Program-made: the position numbers and the translations under genes
Part shown: positions 35,688 through 47,342 of the stretch, in pieces
Layout: each line of letters begins with the position of its first letter
How positions within the stretch are numbered: position 1 is the first letter of the stretch
Assembly (NCBI GenBank): GCA_028455995.1
Contig: JABELC010000009.1
Coordinates: 1,749,501 to 1,813,500 of the forward strand
From: Scleromitrula shiraiana
Taxonomy: Eukaryota; Ascomycota; Leotiomycetes; Helotiales; Sclerotiniaceae
Reading direction: 5' to 3'
DNA length: 64,000 nucleotides
Notes under the pieces: model-generated
Database searches by the model: none
Seen by the model: only the letters and a program-made list of their open reading frames with translations
What the model was told of the DNA's origin: nothing

Positions 35688-36638
35688 GAAATTTGGTGTC
35701 CCCATGATACTGACCTAGAAGAAATGTAAGAATATGTTTGGATGTTTGGAGAGATCAGGAATCAGGACCTTGTGACCATGATGGTTATGTTCAACTTAGT
35801 TGATGGAGGAGGTATTAGGAAAATTGTGCATATAAGTGTAATTTCAAGTTGTTTATCTATTGGGTTTACTGTACTAGCGGTTTAGATCATTTTCTGTCAG
35901 AGTAGTAGCAACGATGTATTATGGGGGACGAGATGTTTAATGCTTTGTTTTATATTCTATAGCCAAATAAAAAAACATAATTGGTTCTTCCTAAACTGTT
36001 TGGAAACTTATATCTTGGTGTGTTGTCCTCAAAACAATTTAACGCACGAGATTATGCCATTTAGCAATAGGATGATGCTGGCTACTATCTGAGATCTCCA
36101 GCCCGGATATATGCATATATGAGATGTTGTAGCCAATGGTTTCTTCAAAATGCAAGATTACAGCTGAATATTTCAGACAACTATTGGGAAATCTTTTATT
36201 CTTCGAGATTGACTTGTGGTATTCACTCTTCCTCTATACATGAGTCAAGCGTGAATATTCATTCACTATCACATGCGTTATGCAAGTTCTATTAGTGAAT
36301 CAACATCGATGCTAAACGTAGTGAATTGATTATTGCCTTCTTCGTATACGGTAGATCTAGTCCTAAAATCAAATGACAATTTACGGCTCCTTGAATCTAT
36401 CTCCTAAGTCTACCCACCATACTCTATTCCGTAGTATGGAGCTCCGTAAAGGAATTGTATAAATTCGTGGCTTTCGCTTCAAATATCCGTCTTTCTTAAA
36501 TCTTCCATTTACTTTTCATACTTAGCTGCGACTAGTATCTGCACAAATCGCCGACTACTTGACCACTTCTTTCTCATCATCTTCTATTGATCTACTCCAG
36601 CCCACATATCTTCTACGTCTAAACACCCTTTCAGCAAG
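35688..36638. other. Spacer between paralogues 1 and 2
   Basis: No gene is seen. It holds the 3' end of paralogue 1 and the promoter and leader of paralogue 2. Nothing else is recognised. Confidence 0.5.
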
Positions 36639-37949
36639 ATGGCAGAAACCCATATCCGAATCATTAGGCCCAGGGAGGTAATCAACGAGACAATCAATTT
36701 CTTGAAGCGGCGATTCAAAAAGATTGAAGCGCAACAAGCTAGACTCAAGGGTCTAGCAGATGATGAGATCGAAAGACAAATTAACGATCCCGAAAGAAAC
36801 GTCAACGTGCCCGGAAAAAAAGTTATTGAGGTCGGAAGAAAAGTTCTCCTCGATCTTACAAGTGCAAATCTTAAGGCTCTCCAGCTAGATCAACAAAAGA
36901 GCAATCCAAGTCCAAGCACGAACAAAAAGGCCTCCAGTCATACAGACGCAGATGATCAAGAGGAGATATCGTCGGTCACATCAGACATCTCATTTGATGC
37001 AAATAGCACTGAACAGTCCTTTGGATCCAATCACACTGGGATATCCGAAACATCAGACAGATTCCTTGGTATAGCCAGTCAGAGGAATCAGTTGGTTAGT
37101 TTAATCACACAGCTGGCAAATCGCATGTGCTGGGAGGATTATAATGAGATGTTAGGGGACCTGAAGGTCCAATTCAGTGATAGCGTACTTAACCGCATCA
37201 AAAGAAATATCTTGAAACCTTGTGGCACAACCGGAATTCAACATGAATACCTGAAGGATTTGAATTGTATTAGGTGCAAGACGCAACTTTGCAAGGTAAG
37301 TTCTGAAACTATTTCGACGTCTATCCTATCAAACACGTCCCTAGTTTATCGTCCATTCCCACCACAGTCTCAACAACGCTAATAAATCAAATAGGACTGC
37401 GCTGTTTCACTAATTAACTGCATAACATCCTACCAAGACGATGCACGTATAGATATGACCGACCATTACCATCACCCCCGTGCGACAGTTGGAAAATTTC
37501 TGGCCATAGCCAAACATCACGTTTACTCGCCCTGCGATTCCCAAGAATGTCGAAGCGAACCCGTGATATCAGGCAGATGTAATTGTATGACGGCGTTGAA
37601 TTTTGTGTTACACGGAGGTCCAAATCTCAACTTCTTCTACCATTGCAGACCATGTGCTAAACGAGCACTGCAATTTCTATGCCGCGATTTACAAACTGAT
37701 GGTGTTGGTGATTCTTGTAATGAGACGGGGGCGATCAAGACTGTGAATCCAAATATACAGTCGAAAATCAGAGTTAGGACGAAGTCGGCATCATATTGTG
37801 ATTGTGGCAAACCGTCAAGCAGTGCTCCGTGTCCGGGAACCTCCTTCGTCAAGAACCATATCTGCAGACTTTGTAGTAGAGATTGTGGGAGGCCATTTAA
37901 GGATGGTGACTTGAGAGTAAAGACGCTTACATACACGGGCAAAACCTAG
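36639..37949 (+). CDS. Cysteine-rich paralogue 2 (unrecognised family)
   Basis: Two exons, 36639-37295 and 37395-37949, encode 403 residues. It has the same layout as its neighbours but a longer N-terminus, which is charged and helical (INETINFLKRRFKKIEAQQ) and lacks the Asp run, followed by a Ser/Asn/Asp-rich stretch. A middle segment (LVSLITQLANRMCWEDYNEM) aligns with the corresponding helix of paralogues 1 and 3. The shared core is PCGTTGIQH, C-x2-C-x4-LC, the intron at the same codon boundary, DC, HVYSPC, GRCNC, HC-x2-C, YCDCG and CRLC. There are about 14 conserved cysteines. The C-terminal block is a single exon with an insert between HC-x2-C and YCDCG. The ATG at 36639 has a favourable context (caagATGGC). 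No secretion signal is visible. Function is unknown. Confidence 0.75.
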
Positions 37950-38908
37950 GAATACGGGATCTCTTCTTTGTCTTGTGGACTTCATGGAGGTGTAGTACTT
38001 ACAGTGCAAAGCACAATTACTAGTTACTGATATTTAAGAACAAGTTTTCAAGTTCTCATACATATGTGGTTTTATTGGCAATAGTGTTGTATTAGGAATG
38101 GATTTGAAGCAATTCAGTGATTCTCATTATTATCTAGCTCTACTCAGATTCGATTCTAGTGCCAGTGCTTGTTTATGTGTAGTATGCAGCATGCAGTGAA
38201 AGCCTTAGAAATATAACCCTAATCATGTGCTGAGGAATGCGATATATCTAATAAATAGATCTGGAGGGTGTTTTAAATTTTAGTTAGCAGAAAATTAGGT
38301 TGAACGATCCAAAATTTACCCTAACGAGTGAAAAGTTTTATACTAGTTTTTATACTGATGTCATCAAAACCACATACACATGTCTTGTTGAACAAATAAT
38401 CCGCAGTTTCTTAAACAGTCAGTAATTTGTTAGGTTATCTACTAGTAGAATTCAAGTTGGATTGATTGTAAGTAATTAGATTATCTATAGATTATCCAAC
38501 GAGTACTCGTTTTTACAAAAAGAATAAACCGCCCCATGAGACACCGTTGAGCACACTACTCATAAACTTTCCGTATAGTAGATAACAATTTATTTCGTCA
38601 TATACCGGGTACTATCGCGATGGTCGCGCTAGTAGGCTGCGACACGATCATATGAGTGAATGTAGAACGCAATAGTTAGTTTCGTTATCTCCCGTGAATA
38701 AGCGAGGCTATTAGCTCTTTTCGTTCTCTACTTATATAAACCACTTCCTCCCACCACCTTTCCCATAACAACCCATTTTTATACAATTTCAAACAATCGT
38801 ACTTAGAACATCTTTCAAAATACCTTCCAGATTATCTCATATCATATACTCTCAAGATATATCCTCCTATACACATACTATATCATTCATCAAATAGAAT
38901 ACTTCAAA
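37950..38908. other. Spacer between paralogues 2 and 3
   Basis: No gene is seen. The stretch just before paralogue 3 is CT-rich, leader-like sequence with a tatataaac motif at about 38733. Confidence 0.5.
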
Positions 38909-40039
38909 ATGTCTTCCACCAATGCAGGTATCCGAAGAGCAATTGAATGTATTACTAAACAGGTTGATATTATAGACGGAGTCCCTCACATGCACACCTC
39001 CAAATTCGAGTCAGCAATGGGCAAATATGATGACGACTCGAGTTCCGATTCAGGAGCTTCTATCTTTAGTGAAGCATTATCATCAATTGCTTTTACAGAC
39101 GCCTCAATTGATAGCAACTTCAATGGAGCGACCGATCGACCCCGCAATTTGGTTAACCAACTCGGAAGTGTTATCGCGGCCTTGGCAGTTCGTAGCACTT
39201 GGGATGACCTCATTGTCTTCCTGAACAAGTTCGGCATTTGGGGAGAGCATAAGCCGGAGATCCTCTTTGCCACTTCCTGGGAAAGAACTCTTCAACCCTG
39301 TGATGTCACGGGAATCACGCATAGATTTGACAAGGGTTTCACTTGTAGATCTTGCCAGAAAATATTGTGCCAAGTAAGTGACTTAATTGCTGTTCTGTCG
39401 CTTTTAATTACTAATCACCAGCGTCTCTCTTTTCCCGCTGTCTTTATTTCTATTTTTTCTCGTTACTATTGTCCCATGTTCTGTGACCAGTACCCTTAGG
39501 CAAAATTCGAGTACAATCATTTCCCTTCTTCGATTACGAGCTAACATAAAATTAAACAGAACTGCACGTATTCTATCCTCGATATGACTCCCAAGACCAG
39601 AAAAAATGGGGTTCCGATGAGCGATAACGAGCGCATCCGCCCAACAGCCTTTCGTCACGTGTACTCTCCTTGTGACGCCGAGGAGTGCCACACCCGCATC
39701 AAGCCCCGCACCGATGGCGCTTGCAACTGCATTTGGACTCTTAACGAACGCTATTGGGGTAATCCGGCCTGCTTCCCGTTCACTCACTGCAGGTCATGTG
39801 CTATCGAAGCACGTCAAGACTTGCGATATGCCAAACAGCCAGAATACAAAACAGAGTACCATCACGATCCTAGTCTCCCCTCCGGTTACAAAGAAAGTGT
39901 TACTTTGTCCAAAACTTTCTGCGATTGTGGGGAGTACTCTTCCGAAGAGCCCAATGCTCGCCATGTTTGCAGACTCTGCTGCAAAATCGTCGCTGATGGT
40001 CCCTACCGGTTCGGAGAGTACGATGGAGATTATGAGTAG
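38909..40039 (+). CDS. Cysteine-rich paralogue 3 (unrecognised family)
   Basis: Two exons, 38909-39373 and 39560-40039, encode 314 residues. Exon 1 is exactly as long as in paralogue 1 (465 bases). The N-terminus (NAGIRRAIECITKQV) aligns with paralogue 1, and an Asp/Ser tract (DDDSSSDSGASIFSEA) follows. The core repeats the family order: PCDVTGITH, C-x2-C-x4-LC, conserved phase-0 intron, NC, HVYSPC, GACNC, HC-x2-C, FCDCG and CRLC. It ends in acidic Gly/Asp/Tyr residues (YDGDYE), like the GDYVGDY end of paralogue 1. No signal peptide is present. Paralogues 1 and 3 look closer to each other than to paralogue 2, though 2 lies between them. Function is unknown. Confidence 0.75.
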
Positions 40040-40988
40040 TTTTGGCGAAATCCCGGGCGTTCTGTAAATATCTGACTTTGGTCAATTTCGAGATCAAGTA
40101 TATTATGTCGTCATTATTCGGAACTAGTCATTGACTAGTCATTGATAGTAGCACGCCCCACCACTCAAGTCTTTTTTGTATCTAGGCATAGGATTAGGAT
40201 ATCATTTGGAGGTGTCGGAACGGAGATACCCTTTGCATGTATATCTATGGCAAGTTGATTCAAGGAGTTTAAGGGATTCATGTTGTTTAAGATAATAAAG
40301 ATAATAATAGACTTTCATAAGAAACTTTTTCACATATGCTAATTTCATCCAAATTTAATAATATTGAATATGAGATACAATTGTGATGTCTTTCGTGCTC
40401 CAAACGATTCACTATCTTAAGAAATTTTGATCATCTATTGCGGGGTGAATTAAAATGCCGTCGGAATACATTGAATCAGATGAACCATTTGGATGTGAGA
40501 TTTAAGGAAGAGCAACCTTTGCCAAGTCAAATCCGTCAGTTACTTATTCAAGATTGATGGAATTGCCTTAATGCCAATGAATGGATTGCAATGAAAAATG
40601 TACATAGAATTCACTATCTAGCTGATTCAGTTTCTACTATTTGATACATTATATTGATCATAGGTCTTCATCAAGACCTGTCATCATTTCCATGAACTTA
40701 TGACAGGTATTCGAATTCCAACTATGGAATTTGTACCATCATAGTCTGAGTTTTCCTCCGTCTTCGTTTTATCCTACCAAAGATTCTAAGAAGCGATCAT
40801 CCAACCCAATCCAATAAAATTTCAGCTTCAAATCCTTTCATTTGAAGTTCATGCGAGTAAACAGTAATCATTCACCATTGCCAGGTAGAAATATACTTCC
40901 AAACAGTATTGGATCAAGACAGGGTGATTATAAACTCTAAAGAACATTTCCAACAACTTGGCTACCGATAAAGATCATCCAAAGTATC
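40040..40988. other. Convergent spacer, paralogue 3 to transporter
   Basis: Both flanking genes end here. A short tandem ctagtcattga duplication lies near 40123-40144. No gene is supported. Confidence 0.5.
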
Positions 40989-42539
40989 TCAGTTAAACAA
41001 ACTTTGTGAAATGCCCGGTCTCATCTCCACCAAACCCTCCCAAATCTCAGGATGATGATTCATAAGAACATTCGGTTCCGTCGCCATCAAAACCCAAGTC
41101 GTAACCACCACACCTTTGAAAGGCCCAAGAACAGCTCGAGCAATTTGTGTTCCACCCAGGAATGCAAAAGCCGTCAGAACATCTGCCGCCAATAAATCAT
41201 TTGTTTCCGTGATTGGTCCCGGCGCAAGGGTGACAATGAGGTACATAGTTACTGCAGTAGTACCTCCGACTGCGAGAGGTATGTATTCGAAGAGCGCCAT
41301 AATCGCAGAATTAATTGCGAGCATGTCGAGTCCACGGGAAGACATGAGGTATTGGCCGGATCTTTGAGCGCGTCTATAGGAAATATTCTCAAATCCCAGG
41401 AGAACAAACAACCATTCATTGTAGACCTGTTGAGCTGTTGCGACACTGGGAGCAAGGTACCACAGCATCGTAAACAACAATGGTGCAGAGGACTTTTGCA
41501 AACTATTTCCACCACCAAATTGAATTTGCAGAGCCCCAAGACTTATATCGCGGAGAATCATAGTCATAGAAAGCATCAGAGATCCGAAAATAATGCTGCC
41601 AAGTTTCCATTGCAAGATATCTTGGAAAGAGTGAAACAATGCTCTCTTGTTGTGACCATCTCTCGTGCTGACAAACCAAGCTTTGACGGCTCCAGAAACT
41701 AGTACCTGTCCAGCTACTGAAATTGTTTGACAGACCCAGTAGAATAAAAGTGATATGAAGAGTATCAGGCCGATATAAGCACCAAACCATTTGTCGCGGG
41801 TTGTGCTGCAGCTGGGATCGATGGTCATCCACAATGAACGAAGCCACTTTAGACAGAAACAGAATCCAACATAAACCGCAAATGTGCTCAATCCAGAAAT
41901 TGCCGATAGAAAAAAGATGCCAGGATACGTTCGAGCAACCTTACAAAGCGAATTAACTACAATCGTTCCTGAGAATTTCGAACTGTCCATCCAAACGAAC
42001 AAACATAATAGAGAGAAAAGACTAAAGAAAGACGCAATTAAGCCAGCTTGCCAATTTCCAAAATAGAACAAACATGAAGCCGATGAGGCAGCAACAATTC
42101 CCCCCATGGAAGCTATCGATTGCACGAAGAATCTTCGCACAATAAACAGCATTATGACTAAGATCCACGAGCAAACAAACGCCAGTGCTAGTACTAGGAG
42201 TATATATGATATCTCGTGCCGTAATAAGGTTGGAGGTTGACGTGCTTCGAAAAAGCTCAACGGCCCAACACCACAATCCATATCATCGTAATGATGATAT
42301 GAATATATGAGGAATGCGCGCTCGTTCCGTGTTGAAATTAGATAAAAGGTTATTCCAAATCCAAGCAGAAAAACGATTACAAAAATCATAATGACGAGTG
42401 CCCAGATATCCCGATTTTTATGACATCCTTGCGGGTTGGCAGTCTTTTCAGATGAGAGAATGATTTCGGGGGAGGGATGAGACTCATTGGCGGTACTAGA
42501 TGAAGCGTTGGAAGGTGTAACACGCCTACGGAGGGACAT
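40989..42539 (-). CDS. Choline transporter-like (CTL/Pns1) membrane protein
   Basis: A single exon of 516 residues on the minus strand. The first ATG is at 42539 (MSLRRRV); the open frame further upstream begins only with TTG. The N-terminal 50 residues are Ser-rich and cytosolic-looking. A membrane segment (ALVIMIFVIVFLLGFGITFY) follows, then an extracellular loop with few cysteines, then a multi-span domain. The segment WKLGSIIFGSLMLSMTMILRDI matches the most conserved stretch of the choline transporter-like (SLC44/Pns1) family. A C-terminal helix pair (VLTAFAFLGGTQIARAVLG) is also family-typical. Members are plasma-membrane or vacuolar proteins; the substrate of fungal Pns1 is not settled. 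The C-terminal sequence is divergent, so this may be a lineage-specific member. Confidence 0.8.
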   Translation of the reverse strand: MSLRRRVTPSNASSSTANESHPSPEIILSSEKTANPQGCHKNRDIWALVIMIFVIVFLLGFGITFYLISTRNERAFLIYSYHHYDDMDCGVGPLSFFEARQPPTLLRHEISYILLVLALAFVCSWILVIMLFIVRRFFVQSIASMGGIVAASSASCLFYFGNWQAGLIASFFSLFSLLCLFVWMDSSKFSGTIVVNSLCKVARTYPGIFFLSAISGLSTFAVYVGFCFCLKWLRSLWMTIDPSCSTTRDKWFGAYIGLILFISLLFYWVCQTISVAGQVLVSGAVKAWFVSTRDGHNKRALFHSFQDILQWKLGSIIFGSLMLSMTMILRDISLGALQIQFGGGNSLQKSSAPLLFTMLWYLAPSVATAQQVYNEWLFVLLGFENISYRRAQRSGQYLMSSRGLDMLAINSAIMALFEYIPLAVGGTTAVTMYLIVTLAPGPITETNDLLAADVLTAFAFLGGTQIARAVLGPFKGVVVTTWVLMATEPNVLMNHHPEIWEGLVEMRPGISQSLFN

Positions 42540-44922
42540 TGCAGTGACAGTAAGGTGACCGGGAGAGGCGATGATGCGTTGTGGTGATTGTGATTTGGTA
42601 TATGTGTGAAGAGTTTTACTGATGGCGCGCAAAGTTTGAATAGTAAATTGAGAAAGAGGTTCAGAAATTAAGCTATAGATATCAATGAAGCCATTAGATT
42701 GGCACTTTCCTCAACTGATCCCCAAATATCGGGCCGGGTCGGAGAAGAAGATTGGGTAAGCACAGAGGTTCTTACCTCTTATTGTCACAATCAGAAGGTG
42801 CAGTCCGAATCAGAGCAAAACAGAAATAGCAGAGACATTAATTAATGTTTTCCATCACCTACATGCATGATCGTTCAAAGAACAAGTGTTTCTCGAAGCC
42901 CTTCCAGAGCGTCTATTGTAGAGGAAGCTTCACTGTCTAAATAAAATCAATTTCATCACTTGATGATAGCCAAAGATGTAATCTGGATGTAATCTTATGC
43001 AGACTCATCGAACCCTAAATATCGTTCTGAACTATCAACTTTCATTACCATATTCTGTCCGTTGAGCCGCATCTGTCGGAATCTTATCAATACTTTAAAA
43101 CGTGAAGAATAAAGTTTCATATATATAAATGTAGTATAGCGATAGGAATTGAAATGGTGGTGAAATTCATAGAAAGCACACTCCCCGCTTCATCATCAAC
43201 TTCATGAGTAATATAACCCAGATCTTTTCATCTACAGCAATAATGATCGCAAACACAAAGATTCCATGTCATATATATATACATACCAAGCATATTCACC
43301 TGACACTCACATATCACTCCGGCACAATGCATAAAATAATTAAAAAAAGCCACCCACATTTATTGCTCAACTAACCAAATAACTAAACTAACACTACATA
43401 GCACAGTTGATCAACCAACTAATAACAGCAGCAACACAATTTTCCATTCCATTCTCCACCCTTCTCTTCAGCCTCTTTACTCCTTTCTGCTCCTGGTATC
43501 TCATCATCCCCACAAGCGACTTTTTCCTTCAATTCTCCTACTCCAATATCTTAATTTCATCAATCCACCTATTCCACTTGGTATGAAAACTCACTGGACA
43601 TTCTGTTCGGCGACCCAAAATTTAGAACTCAAACACAACTGGGATGTTACAATTTCTCTTATCCATCAAAAGTAAATGAACACGCAGAAAAGGGAAGAGA
43701 ATAAAGAAGAATCCAAGAGATCAAATAAATAGATAGATAAGTAAGTAACGCGTTTGTTTGTCAATACATGACATGTAGGTAGACTTAGGCAAGTCAGAAA
43801 TCTTAAGAGGCGACAGAAGATTCAAAGAAAAGGAACTAATATTATAAGAAAATGACAACATGAGAAGAAGATGAGCAATAGACTAAACAAAATAGATTAA
43901 GGAAATAAAACTTAGATATGCGATTAGCACGATCTTCCCATCCATACCATCCATAATTTCCGACCTATACCATTTCATTCCATGCCCATATGATATCCCG
44001 CATTTCCATCCAGTTCATTCATCCAACCCAATCCCAAATTCCCAAAAATTACGAACAGCATTGAAAGAGTACGATAGAAAGAAGTAGTAAGAAATAAAGA
44101 GGGGAAAAGAAAACTCCGCAAGAAACATGATAACGCAAAAAGCAAGAGCTATAATAAAAAAGATTTTGATGAGATGATTTTTTTCTCTTTTCTTTTCCTT
44201 TTCATTTCCCTTTTTAAAGATCCATCCCATCCCAATCCATTTCATAATTTCAGAGTCTCATCCTATCCACCCATTCATTTGATATTATATCATCCGAGTC
44301 GAAGAAAAGAAAGACAAAATTAGAGAGAAAATAAGTCCCTAAATGCAAATAAAGTAACTAAAAGAGCTTTTGGATATCCGTCCATGCCATCCATTCCATC
44401 CCATTCCAGTAATCAATTTCCTCCAACATATGTATACGTCTTAAAGCGTACTGAATCGATGATATATGTGCCAATGTGCCGATATAATATAGTATAATAT
44501 CCCAACACCCAAATTTCATTCCATCCTATCCGTTCTTTGCGCCCATGATATATGTGAGATAATTTGATATGGTATGATGCGAAGTATGAGGTTGTGCCAG
44601 ATAGCAGTGAACATGACAGAATAGAACAAGACAACCCAAAAATAATTCTTCCCAAAATATAACTATACTCTGAATCGAAGCACTGCGGATAGGCGGGCGA
44701 AGAAAGATGATCGATGAGCGAGTGAAATGGACATGTATAGACCAACAAAAGAATTCAGACAGGCAGATTGGTCGGTCGATTGAGTGAAAGGAATATTATA
44801 AAACCGGCCGATAACCCGTTCCTAAAGAAATTCCCTCACCCCTCCTCTCCATGCTGATATCCATTCATGCCATGTCATGTCATGCGATGCAATGAAACGA
44901 AACACAACTCAGCTTATCTAAG
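42540..44922. other. Upstream region of the transporter and 3' flank of the NDT80 gene
   Basis: About 2.4 kb without a recognisable gene. It includes a tatatatata stretch near 43271 and long A/G- and C-rich stretches at 43640-44340 resembling extended UTR. Several ccatcc/ccattcc-type runs occur near 43940-44010 and 44380-44410. A long 3' UTR of the NDT80 gene is possible. Confidence 0.45.
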
Positions 44923-47342
44923 CTAGCTGATGTTAAGTTCCTGGGCGAGTGCCATCGTAGGAAAATACCCCTTCGATTCTTGCACGCCCTCCCACCTTCC
45001 ACAATGTCTTCCAAGTGAATCCTGAGCACCCGTAATGCTAGGTAGAGAATACCCTCCTCCAGAACTAGGGGTATTGTATTCCTGCTTGATTTTACTATTA
45101 CTGGACGAAGGAGTATACTCCGGCAAGCTAGGTAATTGATTTCGAGGCTCAGCTCCTTCCCACATAGGTGCCGGATAATACATGTAGCAATTCGTTTCCT
45201 CAATGTTTTTTGCCTCTTCTGCAGACATGGTAGGTTCCATGGGGATGTGCAGAGATCCATTTCGAAAGTTGTGCGAGCGTCCATCATATGTGGAGCCGTA
45301 GCTGGATCCAGGAAGCATGCTTGTTGTTCCCGACATGTTGATATCTCCCGGTGTGCGAGATGTGCCGGATGTTGTATATGATCCGCCACCACCTGCACCA
45401 CCCGCTCCGCCGGGTCCTGAACTTGCATTGCTGCCTCGTCTCTCGCTTTGATAGTGACCTGGAGATCGACCTCGTACTACCATTGGGGCGGACATTCTCA
45501 CAGCAATTTTGACCCAACGATCTTGATGCGCCTGTCCTACGTCTGCGAAAAGCTCAACGAGTAAATGATAATATTGCTGAGCTGCTCTCCTCTTTCCATT
45601 GTTTGCTGTGGCATTTTTGAATTGGATGCGCTCGAATGTAGCTTCGGTGGTAGGTTGATTTGGGGATTGGCCAAAAGATCCATCGTACATTCCTCGCTGT
45701 GCACCAAGTCCATTGTCTCCATAAATACCGTGAGGTGCATGTGCTTTCGGAGATACCGTAATTCTTGGTGGTTTTTCTTGTGGTCCTTTGTCTCTTTTTG
45801 GAGTATGTTGAACCAGTTCTATCGATTTTCCATCTCGTGTATCAACCACTGCTGCTATTGACAGGGCGAATCCGTAAATTACAGGTCTGGAGGATCCAGG
45901 TAGCATAAGATGTACCGTTCCGTTTGGAATGGTTGGTTGGAGTGTGAATGAGCAACTCAGGGAGAAGTAATTTCTTCTGTAGCAAGTCCAATCCGATTCT
46001 GCCATAAAAAACCCCTTATCAATCTTTCCAAAGATTTCCGGTGTGATAATTTGGCCATCGTTCGCTTGTAGCGTATGTATAACTTCTGTCGCCTTCAACG
46101 GAGGGGTCTGTTGCCCTCCAAGCTGTGAATTTTCCATATTTGTTGGACTTGCGAAACCGCTAGATGACGGTGATAGTGGCACGCCTCTTACAGTGCCAGA
46201 TGTTGACGGAGACCTTGATATTCCGTCCGCTCGTCGCAGATGTGGTGTTGCACCTGCGTATAAATCTCGTGTGCTTATTGGTGATGAGGTATGTGGTAAG
46301 GCGGCTGGTGAGCGTGAGGGTGGTGCCATGCCAGGGGAGGATGAGTGACTGTGCGGATAGATCATTATTATCTGTGCACAAAAAGTGATGGTGTATCGAA
46401 GTACTTAAGAGGAGGGATGAAATAGTACGTACATGGAATTTAGGCGTGGCTTAATATCGGGCATAGAAAACAGTGAGGAGCTCGGAGAAAAGTAGGGATT
46501 GCTCCCACCTGAGTACGTGGGACCGTTCAGCGTTGGCTGATAGGGATGCGCGTATGGGGGGAAAGAAATGTTGGACGGAATTGAGCTTGGTATCGTAGGT
46601 TCGATAGAGAATACAGGGCTATGAGAGGTACCGGAATCGGAACTGAAACTGAGCTATCAATCAGCCACAGGTCTGCATGACCGTAAGACAACATTTAAGG
46701 TTCTGAGGGAACACCATCTCTGCAACCAAAATTCTTCACGGCGGTAATGATGCCCAGTTGGACTGCATGTGTAGGACAGCCAGCAAAACTATCACAACCA
46801 TCTGTCGCACCAAAATAGCGGGGACTACTCGCGTGATGCGAACCATTTGCGGAAGGGGGGGTGAATTGGTTGAAATTTGAGGCTTAAGCTGTGCAACGCT
46901 TAAAAAAGTACAATGACGATGTATGAAGTCGTGGCATATTGGTAGCACGAATCTAAGCGGCAAGAGACGTAACCCATAGATGCATGAGCCATTTGAAACG
47001 ACGATAATTAGAGACAACGCAAGGAAGGGTGTGGGGGGTTTGTGTAAGTGCCTAAATGCAAGGTTGACGAAAGGGTACATCGGAAGAAAGAACGAACCAA
47101 CGAAAATTTAGGGTAAGAAACTCACCGTACATCATCTGTCGTTGGAATTGTCATGTATCGCAGCCCCATATCAGAGGGTAATGAAGTAGGGTGAACGAAT
47201 TCCTGTCTTGAGGAGCTGTCAGGCTCTGGTTCGGATCCGACAATACACGAAGACGAATGCCCAGAATATGCGGCTAGGTCTGAGATATTACCAGATTGCG
47301 AGCACATGAAGTGATCGAGCGTCAACTTTTGAGGTATAAGAA
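44923..47342 (-). CDS. vib-1: vib-1/XprG-type NDT80 DNA-binding transcription factor (5' end unresolved)
   Basis: The predicted minus-strand exons are 47342-47126 (5' part), 46642-46429 and 46371-44923, joined in frame. The large last exon encodes 482 residues with the NDT80/PhoG DNA-binding domain: ITPEIFGKIDKGFF, DWTCYRRNYFSLSC, ELVQHTPKRDKGPQEKPPR, FERIQFKNATANNGKRRAAQ and RMSAPMVVRGRSPGHYQ. FSMPDIKPRLNSM just upstream and the C-terminal ALAQEL are also typical. Relatives are Neurospora VIB-1 and Aspergillus XprG. They control heterokaryon incompatibility, extracellular proteases, nutrient-starvation response and development, and act in the nucleus. The sequence before 47342 ends in a TGCTAAC branch site and AG, so at least one more 5' exon exists that I could not place. 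A donor GTACTA is assumed at 46428. Confidence 0.85.

Noticed and set aside
45136..46388. Plus-strand open frames over the NDT80 gene
   Set aside because: Antisense shadows of the conserved DNA-binding domain exon.
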